6,607 bases of DNA from an uncultured Collinsella sp. (GTDB lineage Bacteria; Actinomycetota; Coriobacteriia; Coriobacteriales; Coriobacteriaceae). Shown piece by piece: positions 1 to 5,978 of the stretch. The notes under the pieces are model-generated. The model searched no databases, was not told the DNA's origin, and saw nothing but the letters and a program-made list of their open reading frames with translations. The stretch is taken from assembly GCA_900548565.1 (NCBI GenBank), contig URKV01000099.1:1-6607 (forward strand). Reading direction: 5' to 3'. How positions within the stretch are numbered: position 1 is the stretch's first letter; each line of letters opens with the position of its first letter. The translations under genes and the position numbers were made by a program.

Positions 1-50
1 GATCTACACGCGTAAGATCGTCGGCAGCGTCAGATGTGTATAAGAGACAG
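1..50 (+). other. Illumina Nextera i5 adapter (library artefact)
   Basis: This is not genomic DNA. Positions 1-9 match the tail of the P5 primer, 10-17 (GCGTAAGA) are an 8-base i5 index that I recall as Nextera S517/N517, and 18-31 are the Read 1 adapter. Positions 32-50 (AGATGTGTATAAGAGACAG) are the 19-bp Tn5 mosaic end. Translation across it in one frame gives the false N-terminus MCIRDS. Bases 51-61 repeat 11 bases of the adapter (19-29), so the exact insert boundary has slight ambiguity. Confidence 0.98.
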
Positions 51-207
51 CGTCGGCAGCGAAAGCATCGATATCCTCGCGCTCGCACCAGGCAGCGAAG
101 CGCTCCAGCCTCGAGCCATAGGCCGTCACCGTGTTGGGAGAAAGTCCCTCGACGCGTGCGATATAGGCGATAAACGAGTCGACGGTGTCGTACAGGTCAA
201 AGGCTAT
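51..207 (-). CDS. xerC: Tyrosine recombinase XerC/CodV-like, N-terminal fragment
   Basis: This is the first 52 codons of a Xer-type tyrosine recombinase, cut by the adapter at position 50. The visible part is the SAM-like core-binding domain: DSFIAYIARVEGLSPNTV, then TAYGSRLERFAAWCER, the usual start of XerC/XerD proteins. The catalytic Arg-His-Arg-Tyr domain is outside the window. Xer recombinases act at dif sites to resolve chromosome dimers. The choice of xerC over xerD rests on its position directly after trmFO, as for xerC/codV in Firmicutes. The start is odd: no ATG, GTG or TTG occurs in frame between the stop at 315-313 and a GTG at 129-127, inside the domain. An ATA at 207-205 has GGAGG (221-217) 9 nt upstream and overlaps the trmFO stop TAG (206-204) by two bases. 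I take ATA as the start. A base error is the alternative. Confidence 0.8.
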
Positions 208-1541
208 GACCGGTCGCCTCCAAACAAGTCGGAACGCGTGGCCAAGTAGGCATCGAGGGCCTCGAGCGCACGGTCCGCATAGGCCTGGTAGCGGTCGCGT
301 TTGCTGCGGCGCCTACCATCCTCGAGTGGCGGCACCAGGCCAAAGTTGACATGCATAGGCTGATAGCCCACGGTGGCAGGATCGGTCGCATAGCCCACGA
401 GCGCACCTAGGGCGCCCACACGCGGCAACTCGACGCCCGCGGCACCGATAGCCTCGGCATAGGTGTTGAGCGCCGCGAGAAGACCTGTCGCCACGGCTTC
501 CATGTACCCCTCGGTGCCGGTGATCTGACCGGCCAGGCGCACGCCGGTACCGGGCACGGCAAAGGTGCCATCGAGCACGTGCGGAGCGTCGACAAAGGTA
601 TTGCGATGCATGACACCGTAGCGGAAGAACTCAGCGTTCTCCAGGCCCGGCACCATATGGAAGACGCGCTTCTGCTCGCCAAAGGTCAAGTTGGTCTGGA
701 AGCCCACCAGGTTATAGGCGGTCTTCTCCTTGTTCTCGGCACGCAGCTGTATCGCCGCCCAGGGGCGACGTCCGGTACGCGGGTCGGTGAGGCCAACGGG
801 CTTCATGGCGCCAAAGCGAATGGCGTCCTTGCCGGTGCGCGCAACTTCCTCGGCAGGCTGGCAGGCCTGGAACAGATCGCCGCCCTCAAAGTCTTTGAGC
901 ACCACGCGGTCGGCCGTGGTAAGCGCCTCGATAAAGGCCTCGTACTCCTCCTTATTGAGCGGAGCGTTGAGATAGTCGCCGCTCCCCTGCTCCTCGTAGC
1001 GCGACTGCGAGAACAGCACGTCCATATCGAGCGTGGAGGCATCGACGATCGGCGCCGCGGCATCGAAAAACGCAAGGGCGTCGCCGCCGACGAGCTTCAT
1101 GACCTCTTCGCTCAGCGCCGGTGAACACAGCGGGCCCGCGGCAATGACCACGTGGCCCTCGGGAATCTGCGTGACCTCGCCGTGCACGACCTCGATATTG
1201 GGACGAGCGGCAACCTCGGCCTCGACAAGCTCGGAAAACTTGACGCGGTCGACCGCCAAGGCGCCACCGGCGGGAACAGCCGCGCGATGGGCGCAATCGA
1301 GCAGGACTGAACCCATGCGCTCAAGCTCGGCCTTCAGCAAACCAGCCGCGGAATCCGGACGGGTCGACTTAAACGAATTGGAGCAGACGAGCTCTGCCAG
1401 GTGATCGGTATGGTGGGCCGGGGAGCTCACCTGGGGGCGCATCTCGCACAGCTTTACGGCAAACCCGCGATCTGCCAGCTGGATCGCGCACTCCGAACCC
1501 GCCAGACCGCCACCGATAACTGTCACCTGATCGAACTGCAT
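204..1541 (-). CDS. trmFO: Methylenetetrahydrofolate--tRNA-(uracil-5-)-methyltransferase TrmFO
   Basis: A cytoplasmic flavoprotein that makes 5-methyluridine at position 54 of the tRNA T-loop, using methylenetetrahydrofolate as carbon donor and FADH2/NAD(P)H as reductant (family knowledge). The 445-residue length is normal for the family. The FAD-binding GGGLAGSE is at residues 10-17, with E. coli GidA-like fold features throughout. LVCSNSFK carries Cys53, and FQACQP carries Cys227; both align with the two functionally important cysteines of the B. subtilis enzyme (53 and 226). GQITGTEGYMEA near 338-349 is the second conserved FAD-contact segment. An in-frame TTG lies six bases upstream at 1547, but AAAGG (1555-1551) is 9 nt before ATG 1541 and only 3 nt before the TTG, and the ATG start puts the cysteine at 53. 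It starts 14 bp after dprA, its Shine-Dalgarno overlaps the dprA stop, and its end overlaps xerC, so it is probably one operon with both. Confidence 0.97.
   Translation of the reverse strand: MQFDQVTVIGGGLAGSECAIQLADRGFAVKLCEMRPQVSSPAHHTDHLAELVCSNSFKSTRPDSAAGLLKAELERMGSVLLDCAHRAAVPAGGALAVDRVKFSELVEAEVAARPNIEVVHGEVTQIPEGHVVIAAGPLCSPALSEEVMKLVGGDALAFFDAAAPIVDASTLDMDVLFSQSRYEEQGSGDYLNAPLNKEEYEAFIEALTTADRVVLKDFEGGDLFQACQPAEEVARTGKDAIRFGAMKPVGLTDPRTGRRPWAAIQLRAENKEKTAYNLVGFQTNLTFGEQKRVFHMVPGLENAEFFRYGVMHRNTFVDAPHVLDGTFAVPGTGVRLAGQITGTEGYMEAVATGLLAALNTYAEAIGAAGVELPRVGALGALVGYATDPATVGYQPMHVNFGLVPPLEDGRRRSKRDRYQAYADRALEALDAYLATRSDLFGGDRS
217..221 (-). promoter_or_regulatory. Ribosome binding site for xerC inside the trmFO 3' end
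   Basis: GGAGG on the minus strand, within the last codons of trmFO. It lies 9 nt before the ATA at 207-205 and 21 nt before the next near-cognate codon, CTG at 195-193. The spacing is the main sequence argument for translation starting at or next to the trmFO stop codon, probably coupled to trmFO translation. Confidence 0.6.
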
Positions 1542-1555
1542 CTGCAAACACCTTT

Positions 1556-2491
1556 CTAATTGACACGTTTTCCATTGTGACCGAAGGGTGTCTGGGCGTG
1601 AAGGGCAAACTTGGAGGGCGCATACCTTCCATCCATCATGCGCTCGATAAGACCCTCGAGTTCAAGCGAACCCAAGAGTTTGAGTACGCCGACAGCATCG
1701 AGCGAGACGAGCGCCGCGATGTCGTCGACCTTGAGCGGAGAGGCGATGAGCGCATGCATCACGGTCTGCTGCGTTGGATCCAGGTCGGCAATGCCGGGAG
1801 CATCGGGGCGCGAGTAGCGCAGGGTTCCGTAGATGCGTGAGATAGCCATCTCGATAGATTCCTCGTCGACGATGCAGCAGGCACCGTTCGCAATGAGGTA
1901 ATTCGTGCCACGCGACTCGGGCGATAGGATCGACCCCGGCACGGCAAGAAGTTCGCGCCCCAAATCCATAGCAGCCTCGGCTGTGGAAAACGTCCCAGAA
2001 GGCATACCCGCCTCGGATACAAAGAGGGCTTGCGACAGGGCCGCGATTACGCGATTGCGGCGCGGAAAGGCAAACTTGCGCGGACCCATGCCCCACGGAG
2101 AGATCGACACGACCGCGCCACCCGTATCAAGCGTGCGCGTAATCAGCCCCGCGCTCGAACGCGGGTAGACCACGTCGGCGCCCGTCCCCAGCACCACGAC
2201 GTGTTTGCCGCCGGCGTTGACCGCGGCCCAACCCGAGGCCTGGTCACAACCGACCGCACCGCCCGAAACTACCGTCACTCCCGCCTCAACCGCCACCTTC
2301 GCCGCAAGCTCTGCCACGGCAAGACCATACGGCGAGGCCTTTCGCGCACCGATGATGGAGAGCGCGGGCGTCGAAAGCGCCTCGGGGTTGCCGCGCACAT
2401 AGAGCGTCTGAGGTACATCAGAAAGCTCCAAAACGGTCTCGGGATACAACGCGTCACCTGGATGCAGCTCGAAGGTCCCCTCAGCCATCAT
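1556..2491 (-). CDS. dprA: DNA-processing protein DprA/Smf
   Basis: DprA binds incoming single-stranded DNA and loads RecA during natural transformation; the family is also widespread in bacteria not known to transform. The 311-residue protein has a Rossmann-like domain with most family signatures: IGARKASPYG (47-56), SGGAVGCD (76-83), GTGADVVYP (102-110), FPRRNRVIAALS (142-153), SGTFSTAEAA (165-174), AVPGS (183-187) and GTNYLIANGA (195-204). A DprA-type winged-helix domain follows at about 238-292. It lacks the N-terminal SAM domain of longer DprAs. The usual GID...AAH motif reads GCDQASGWAA. Start: AAGGAGGG (2503-2496) lies 4 nt before ATG 2491 and 7 nt before a second ATG at 2488, so either may be used. 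ATG 2491 overlaps the comM stop as ATGA, indicating translational coupling. The open frame extends 52 codons further upstream, but only inside comM. Confidence 0.96.
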   Translation of the reverse strand: MMAEGTFELHPGDALYPETVLELSDVPQTLYVRGNPEALSTPALSIIGARKASPYGLAVAELAAKVAVEAGVTVVSGGAVGCDQASGWAAVNAGGKHVVVLGTGADVVYPRSSAGLITRTLDTGGAVVSISPWGMGPRKFAFPRRNRVIAALSQALFVSEAGMPSGTFSTAEAAMDLGRELLAVPGSILSPESRGTNYLIANGACCIVDEESIEMAISRIYGTLRYSRPDAPGIADLDPTQQTVMHALIASPLKVDDIAALVSLDAVGVLKLLGSLELEGLIERMMDGRYAPSKFALHAQTPFGHNGKRVN

Positions 2492-4011
2492 TGGTCCCTC
2501 CTTCCCTGGTACATCGCCGCCTCGAGCACGTGGTCCTGCGTCACCTGCTCGCTCTCGGCGACATCTGCAATCGTGCGCGCAATGCGAACAAGGCGCACGA
2601 TGCCACGCCCTGTGAGATGCGTGCGCTTCGACAGGCCGAGCACACACTTCTCCGCCGCATCATCGAGCTCAAAGGTCGAAACGACGCCGTCAATGGACCG
2701 TGTCTCGTCATCCTCGGCCTCGGCATCCGCATCGTCCATGCGGGATTCGCGCCAAGCGCGAAAGGCGCGACCGCGCACAACGTAGTCACGTAACTCGGCC
2801 GACGACATGCCCTCCGCACCCTCGATAATCACTTGAGGGTCGGGACGGGTCACATCGATCATCATGTCGATACGGTCGGCCAAAGGACCGCGCAGTTTAG
2901 ACCGATAGCGCTCGACCATCGCCGCCGAGCAGCGACACGGCACCTCGCGATCGCCCAAAAAGCCGCAGGGGCAGGGATTGCTCGCAGCCAGCAGCTGAAA
3001 GCGCGACGGGAAGGTAAAAGCCCCGTCGACGCGTACGATCCTCACGTAGCCGCGCTCGATGGGCTGACGCAGCGTCTGCAGCACGCCAGTGGGAAACTCG
3101 GCAAGCTCGTCCAAAAAGAGCACGCCGCCATGAGCAAGGCTGATCTCACCCGGGTGCACCGGGCGCCCGCCGCCGATAAGGCCTGCGGTCGAAATACTGT
3201 GGTGGGGACTGCGGAAGGGGCGGTGCCCCGCCAACAAGCCATCAATGTTCTCACCCAAAACCGAATGGATGCACAGTGCCTCCTGCTGATCCTCAACGGA
3301 AAGCTCGGGCAGGATGCCGGTCATACGGCGTGCGAGCATCGTCTTGCCCGATCCCGGAGACCCGATCATGAGCAAGCCGAGTTCTCCTGCCGCCGCAAGC
3401 GCCATGCCGCGTTTAGCGACTTCCTGCCCCAGCACGTCGGCATAGTCGAGCTCGGGCTCAAAGGTCGCCTCGACACCCTCGGAATCCAAGTAGTGCCGTG
3501 CGGCATCGCCCATGCCGTGAGCAAGCTGAGACAGATGGTCGATAAAGCCGCAATCCACGCCCGCGAGTGGCACATGCTGGTCGGACCTGCCGGCGATAAA
3601 AGACAGCCCCATGTCGCGAGCCAATAGCTGAAACGCCACCTCGCCTTTGACAGGAAGCACCGTGCCGTCCAAGCCGAGCTCGCCGGCGATAAGACAACGA
3701 TCGAGGTTGTCGCGGGGAATCTGACCATCGGCCGCTAGAACCGCGATGGCGATGGGCAGATCAAAGCCGCTACCGGTCTTGCGAATATCGCCGGGCGCCA
3801 GATTGACCGTAATGCCCGAGCGCGGGATCTCAAAGCCGGCCGAGCGCATCGCACAGCGAATACGACCACGTGACTCCATCACCTCCATACTCGGGATGCC
3901 GAGCATCTGGATGCCCGGAACGCCGCCGGCAAGCGAGACCTCGACCGTGACGTGAATCGCCTCGACGCCGCGGATGCAGGCCGCGTGAACGGCAAACGTC
4001 TCGAACGCCAT
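2488..4011 (-). CDS. comM: YifB/ComM family Mg-chelatase-like AAA+ ATPase
   Basis: A 507-residue member of the YifB/ComM family, full family length. In Vibrio and Acinetobacter ComM is a hexameric helicase that drives branch migration when transformed DNA is integrated; the role in other phyla is inferred. The N-terminal ChlI-like domain covers about 1-175, with GGVPGIQMLGIP at 29-40. The AAA+ core follows: Walker A GSPGSGKT (217-224), Walker B GGVLFLDE (295-302), a sensor-like AASN (342-345) and LADRID with Arg380. A cysteine group, CPCG (347-350) plus CRC (359-361), is a family feature and may bind metal. An acidic stretch lies at 426-436. The C-terminal Mg-chelatase domain contains LSKRTHLTGRG (460-470). 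ATG 4011 is preferred: AGGTG lies 5 nt upstream, and the start overlaps the yraN stop as TGATG. A GTG at 4014 is less well spaced. The stop overlaps the dprA start. Confidence 0.96.
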   Translation of the reverse strand: MAFETFAVHAACIRGVEAIHVTVEVSLAGGVPGIQMLGIPSMEVMESRGRIRCAMRSAGFEIPRSGITVNLAPGDIRKTGSGFDLPIAIAVLAADGQIPRDNLDRCLIAGELGLDGTVLPVKGEVAFQLLARDMGLSFIAGRSDQHVPLAGVDCGFIDHLSQLAHGMGDAARHYLDSEGVEATFEPELDYADVLGQEVAKRGMALAAAGELGLLMIGSPGSGKTMLARRMTGILPELSVEDQQEALCIHSVLGENIDGLLAGHRPFRSPHHSISTAGLIGGGRPVHPGEISLAHGGVLFLDELAEFPTGVLQTLRQPIERGYVRIVRVDGAFTFPSRFQLLAASNPCPCGFLGDREVPCRCSAAMVERYRSKLRGPLADRIDMMIDVTRPDPQVIIEGAEGMSSAELRDYVVRGRAFRAWRESRMDDADAEAEDDETRSIDGVVSTFELDDAAEKCVLGLSKRTHLTGRGIVRLVRIARTIADVAESEQVTQDHVLEAAMYQGRRDQ

Positions 4012-4496
4012 CACGACACCTGCCAATCGAACGCGTTGTACTGGTGCTCGATCTCGGCGATATGCCCGTCGCGGATGGTGACGCCCACGGCATCGAAGCG
4101 AATCGCCTTGAGCGGATAATGCTCCATGAGATAGCAACTTGCGATGCGGCGGTAGCGGCGTTGCTTTTGGGCGTCCACGGCCTCCTCGGGAAAGACCCGC
4201 GTGTTGCAATCCAGCGCAACGCGTCTGGTCTTGACCTCGGCCATCACCACGACATCGTCGAGCTCATCGAGCAGCACCAGATCGGCCTCGCCCTCGGTGC
4301 AACGATAACCCTGCTCCAGCAAGGTGTAGCCGCGCTCGTTAAAGTAGTCGATGGTGATCAGCTCGCCCAGCATGCCCAGCTCGCGGGGACTGAGTCCCTT
4401 GATAAACTCGGGCGTCATCGCCCCGCAGTCGAGCTCGCCGTTTTCCCAACGCTCCTTGAGCTGCTGCGTCTTGCTCTTTTTGCTTGCGGCACTCAT
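4011..4496 (-). CDS. yraN: YraN/UPF0102 family predicted endonuclease
   Basis: A 161-residue protein of the UPF0102 family, which has a PD-(D/E)XK nuclease-like fold and no settled biochemical role. The core is ELGMLGELITIDYFNERGYT (40-59), then EGEADLVLLDE (69-79) and VVMAEVKTRR (83-92). The probable catalytic set is Glu45, Asp72, Glu87 and Lys89, so the active site looks intact. FDAVGV (134-139) is the usual end of the core. About 35 N-terminal residues, lysine-rich and then polar, precede the domain, making it longer than the usual ~120 residues. The start at ATG 4496 is well set by AAAGGAG (4508-4502), 5 nt upstream. A longer open frame reaches back to 4628 but runs through the rnhB terminator and has no family similarity. 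It is the first gene of the yraN-comM-dprA-trmFO-xerC block, and the comM ATG overlaps its stop. Confidence 0.92.
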   Translation of the reverse strand: MSAASKKSKTQQLKERWENGELDCGAMTPEFIKGLSPRELGMLGELITIDYFNERGYTLLEQGYRCTEGEADLVLLDELDDVVVMAEVKTRRVALDCNTRVFPEEAVDAQKQRRYRRIASCYLMEHYPLKAIRFDAVGVTIRDGHIAEIEHQYNAFDWQVS

Positions 4497-4594
4497 GGGG
4501 TCTCCTTTCCCGCACACTGCATTGCCCCGATGATGAGGGCACCTTTCATGCGGGTAAGTACCGGAAGCAAACCAAAAGCTGACCAAATGCCGAC
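4497..4594 (-). other. Intergenic leader of the yraN block
   Basis: This 98-bp stretch lies between the rnhB terminator and yraN, so a promoter for the five-gene block would be expected here. I see no convincing -35/-10 pair: TACTTA (4560-4555) resembles a -10, but the best upstream hexamer, TTGGTC, is 20 nt away. The yraN Shine-Dalgarno is at 4508-4502. An 18-codon open frame at 4549-4493 overlaps the yraN start but has no ribosome binding site. Confidence 0.4.
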
Positions 4595-4634
4595 AAAAAA
4601 CGGGCCGTACGCAGCAATGGTGCTGCATACGGCC
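4595..4634 (-). terminator. Rho-independent terminator downstream of rnhB
   Basis: On the minus strand the arms at 4634-4621 and 4616-4603 form a 14-bp stem (GGCCGTATGCAGCA against TGCTGCGTACGGCC) with a single A-C mismatch and a CCAT loop. It is followed by CG and six Ts (4600-4595). It begins 51 nt after the rnhB stop. There is no matching T-run on the plus strand side, so it acts on minus-strand transcripts only and separates rnhB from yraN. Confidence 0.9.
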
Positions 4635-4685
4635 AGCTACCAGCAGGTTTATAAAACCCCAGAGGTCCCTGTCTCCACAATTGGC

Positions 4686-5474
4686 CTAGAAAAGGCGCTC
4701 AGTCTGCAGAAAGTTTCCGCAAAAGCTCACGCGATGCAGCGGACAAAGTCCATGTTTGCGAATGGCCTCGATGTGCTCGGGGCTCGCATAGCCCTTCGAC
4801 TCGGCCAGATGGTACTCGGGGTACTCGGCGTCGTACTCGACCATCATCTCGTCACGCGTGACCTTGGCCATGATGGACGCTGCGGCGATGCAGGCGATCT
4901 TGGCATCGCCTTTCACCACATCGCGCTCGTTAGGAACAGCGCCCAAGGGGTTGCCATCCATGAGGACGCAGTCGGGTTCAAGTCCCGTATCGGCCACGGC
5001 GCCCGCAACGGCGGTACGGATAGCACGGGCCATGCCCATCTCATCGATATCCTTAGGCGCGATATGGCAAAAACCGATCGCCGTCGCCACCTCGGCAATC
5101 TTCACTGAGAGCAACTCGCGGCGCGCCGGCGTGAGCTTTTTGGAATCGTTGATGCCCCAGACGCGCGGCTCCATGGGAAGGCACACGGCACACACCGTCA
5201 GGGGACCGGCCACCGATCCGCGACCCACCTCGTCGACACCAACGACCACCCCATCGCCGCCAAACTCATGCATAAGCTCGTACATGTCATTGACGCGCTC
5301 GCGCTCGGCAAGTTCCTTAGCATGGCGTTTGAGGGCGCGTTCACAAGCCTTGATCACCTGCTGGCGCGGGTCCTCGCGATAATGCTCCACGAGGGCGGGG
5401 ATCTCCTCAAACGTTGCGCTCGCTAGCTCTCCGGCAACCTGCGATGCCGAAACCGAGCTCGTCATATTGGCCAT
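4686..5474 (-). CDS. rnhB: Ribonuclease HII
   Basis: RNase HII cuts the RNA strand of RNA-DNA hybrids and starts removal of single ribonucleotides misincorporated in DNA. The 262-residue protein shows the family set in order: VGVDEVGRG (78-86, catalytic Asp81 and Glu82), INDSKKLT (108-115), LMDGN (171-175, Asp173), KGDAKIACIAAASIMAKVTRD (188-208, final catalytic Asp208), and ESKGYASPEH (225-234) with the C-terminal HRVSF. All four acidic catalytic residues are present. The N-terminal ~75 residues form a charged helical extension (REDPRQQVIKACERALKRHA) like that of Firmicutes RnhB. ATG 5474 is chosen because AAGGAGGG (5488-5481) is 6 nt upstream; the longer form from 5492 would overlap this site. 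It follows rplS as in many bacteria, but the lepB or GTPase gene often found between them is missing. A terminator lies directly on each side. Confidence 0.97.
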   Translation of the reverse strand: MANMTSSVSASQVAGELASATFEEIPALVEHYREDPRQQVIKACERALKRHAKELAERERVNDMYELMHEFGGDGVVVGVDEVGRGSVAGPLTVCAVCLPMEPRVWGINDSKKLTPARRELLSVKIAEVATAIGFCHIAPKDIDEMGMARAIRTAVAGAVADTGLEPDCVLMDGNPLGAVPNERDVVKGDAKIACIAAASIMAKVTRDEMMVEYDAEYPEYHLAESKGYASPEHIEAIRKHGLCPLHRVSFCGNFLQTERLF

Positions 5475-5503
5475 ACCAGGCCCTCCTTGCATGCAAATCA
5501 GAT

Positions 5504-5533
5504 AAAAAGAAGGGCCACCCGAAGGTGACCCTT
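5504..5533 (-). terminator. Rho-independent terminator downstream of rplS
   Basis: On the minus strand AAGGGTCACC (5533-5524), a UUCG tetraloop (5523-5520) and GGTGGCCCTT (5519-5510) make a 10-bp stem with one U-G wobble. C and then five Ts follow (5508-5504). It starts 34 nt after the rplS stop. A small 5-bp hairpin (5551-5536, GTCCA/TGGAC) precedes it. Only 29 bp separate its end from the rnhB ATG, and much of that is the rnhB ribosome binding site. Confidence 0.92.
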
Positions 5534-5567
5534 ACGTCCAAACGAGTGGACAGACGCTGCGATCTTC

Positions 5568-5909
5568 TTAGCGCTTCTCGGGGATGCGAGCAGCCTTGCC
5601 CACCTTGTCGCGGAGGTAGTACAGCTTGGCGCGACGGACGCGACCATGACGAACGACCTCGAGCTTGGCGATCTTGGGGCTGTGAAGCGGGAAGGTACGC
5701 TCAACACCGACACCGAAGGACATCTTGCGGACGGTGAAGGTCTCGCGAGCACCGGCGCCGGCCATGCGGATGACGTCGCCCTGGAAGACCTGGATGCGCT
5801 CGCGGTCGCCTTCCTTAATGCGGTAGTGAACCTTGACGTTGTCGGCGACGCGAACCTGAGGAATGTCCTCGCGGATCTGCTGACGCTCGATTGCGCGGAT
5901 GTAATCCAT
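5568..5909 (-). CDS. rplS: 50S ribosomal protein L19 (bL19)
   Basis: Ribosomal protein bL19 sits on the large subunit near the interface with 30S and helps form an intersubunit bridge. The 113-residue length is normal. The family pattern is clear: MDYIRAIERQQIREDIPQV at the start, VKVHYRIKEGDRERIQVFQG (26-45), then RETFTVRKMSFGVGVERTFP (55-74), LHSPKIAKLEVVRHGRVRRA (75-94) and KLYYLRDKVGKAARI (95-109). ATG 5909 is used because AAGGA (5921-5917) lies 7 nt upstream; an in-frame TTG six bases earlier is too close to that site. It has its own promoter and a structured leader upstream and a strong terminator after it, so it can be expressed independently of rnhB. The rimM/trmD genes that often precede rplS are absent; ppdK is there instead. 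Confidence 0.98.
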   Translation of the reverse strand: MDYIRAIERQQIREDIPQVRVADNVKVHYRIKEGDRERIQVFQGDVIRMAGAGARETFTVRKMSFGVGVERTFPLHSPKIAKLEVVRHGRVRRAKLYYLRDKVGKAARIPEKR

Positions 5910-5933
5910 GTGCAATTCCTTACTCTTCTAGAG

Positions 5934-5957
5934 GTGCCGTACCACCTTGGCCGGCAC
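5934..5957 (-). promoter_or_regulatory. Hairpin in the rplS 5' leader, candidate L19 autoregulatory element
   Basis: The minus strand has GTGCCG (5957-5952) pairing with CGGCAC (5939-5934), then a bulged A, then GCCA pairing with TGGT, around a 3-nt AGG loop. That gives 10 base pairs, one of them G-U. It lies in the transcribed leader, 24 nt before the rplS ATG. A small CTCT/AGAG hairpin (5933-5923) follows between it and the Shine-Dalgarno. bL19 leaders that control their own gene are known in Firmicutes; equivalence here is inferred. Confidence 0.5.
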
Positions 5958-5978
5958 GTAGTTGAACAAACGTATTCG

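Noticed and set aside
51..207. The xerC fragment as an integrase of a phage or integrative element
   Set aside because: It is coupled to trmFO as housekeeping xerC/codV is, shows no change in base composition, and has no attachment-site repeats or tRNA nearby. The missing catalytic domain prevents full certainty.
34..249. A 71-codon plus-strand ORF beginning MCIRDS
   Set aside because: The start codon and first residues come from the Tn5 mosaic end, and the rest is antisense to xerC and the trmFO end.
2030..2785. A 251-codon plus-strand open frame
   Set aside because: It is antisense to dprA and the end of comM. Its arginine- and serine-rich composition is typical of a shadow reading frame.
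2833..3627. A 264-codon plus-strand open frame
   Set aside because: It lies wholly antisense to the AAA+ core of comM, has no ribosome binding site that stands out and no recognisable domain.
4646..4658. The GGTTT/AAACC inverted repeat with TATAAA as a yraN or regulator site
   Set aside because: It lies before the terminator and has no -35 at a suitable distance; the 5-bp arms are short enough to be chance.
4044..5108. A 354-codon plus-strand open frame
   Set aside because: It runs antisense across yraN, the terminator and rnhB, all certain on the other strand. Its protein resembles no family I know, and GC-rich codon bias commonly produces such antisense frames.
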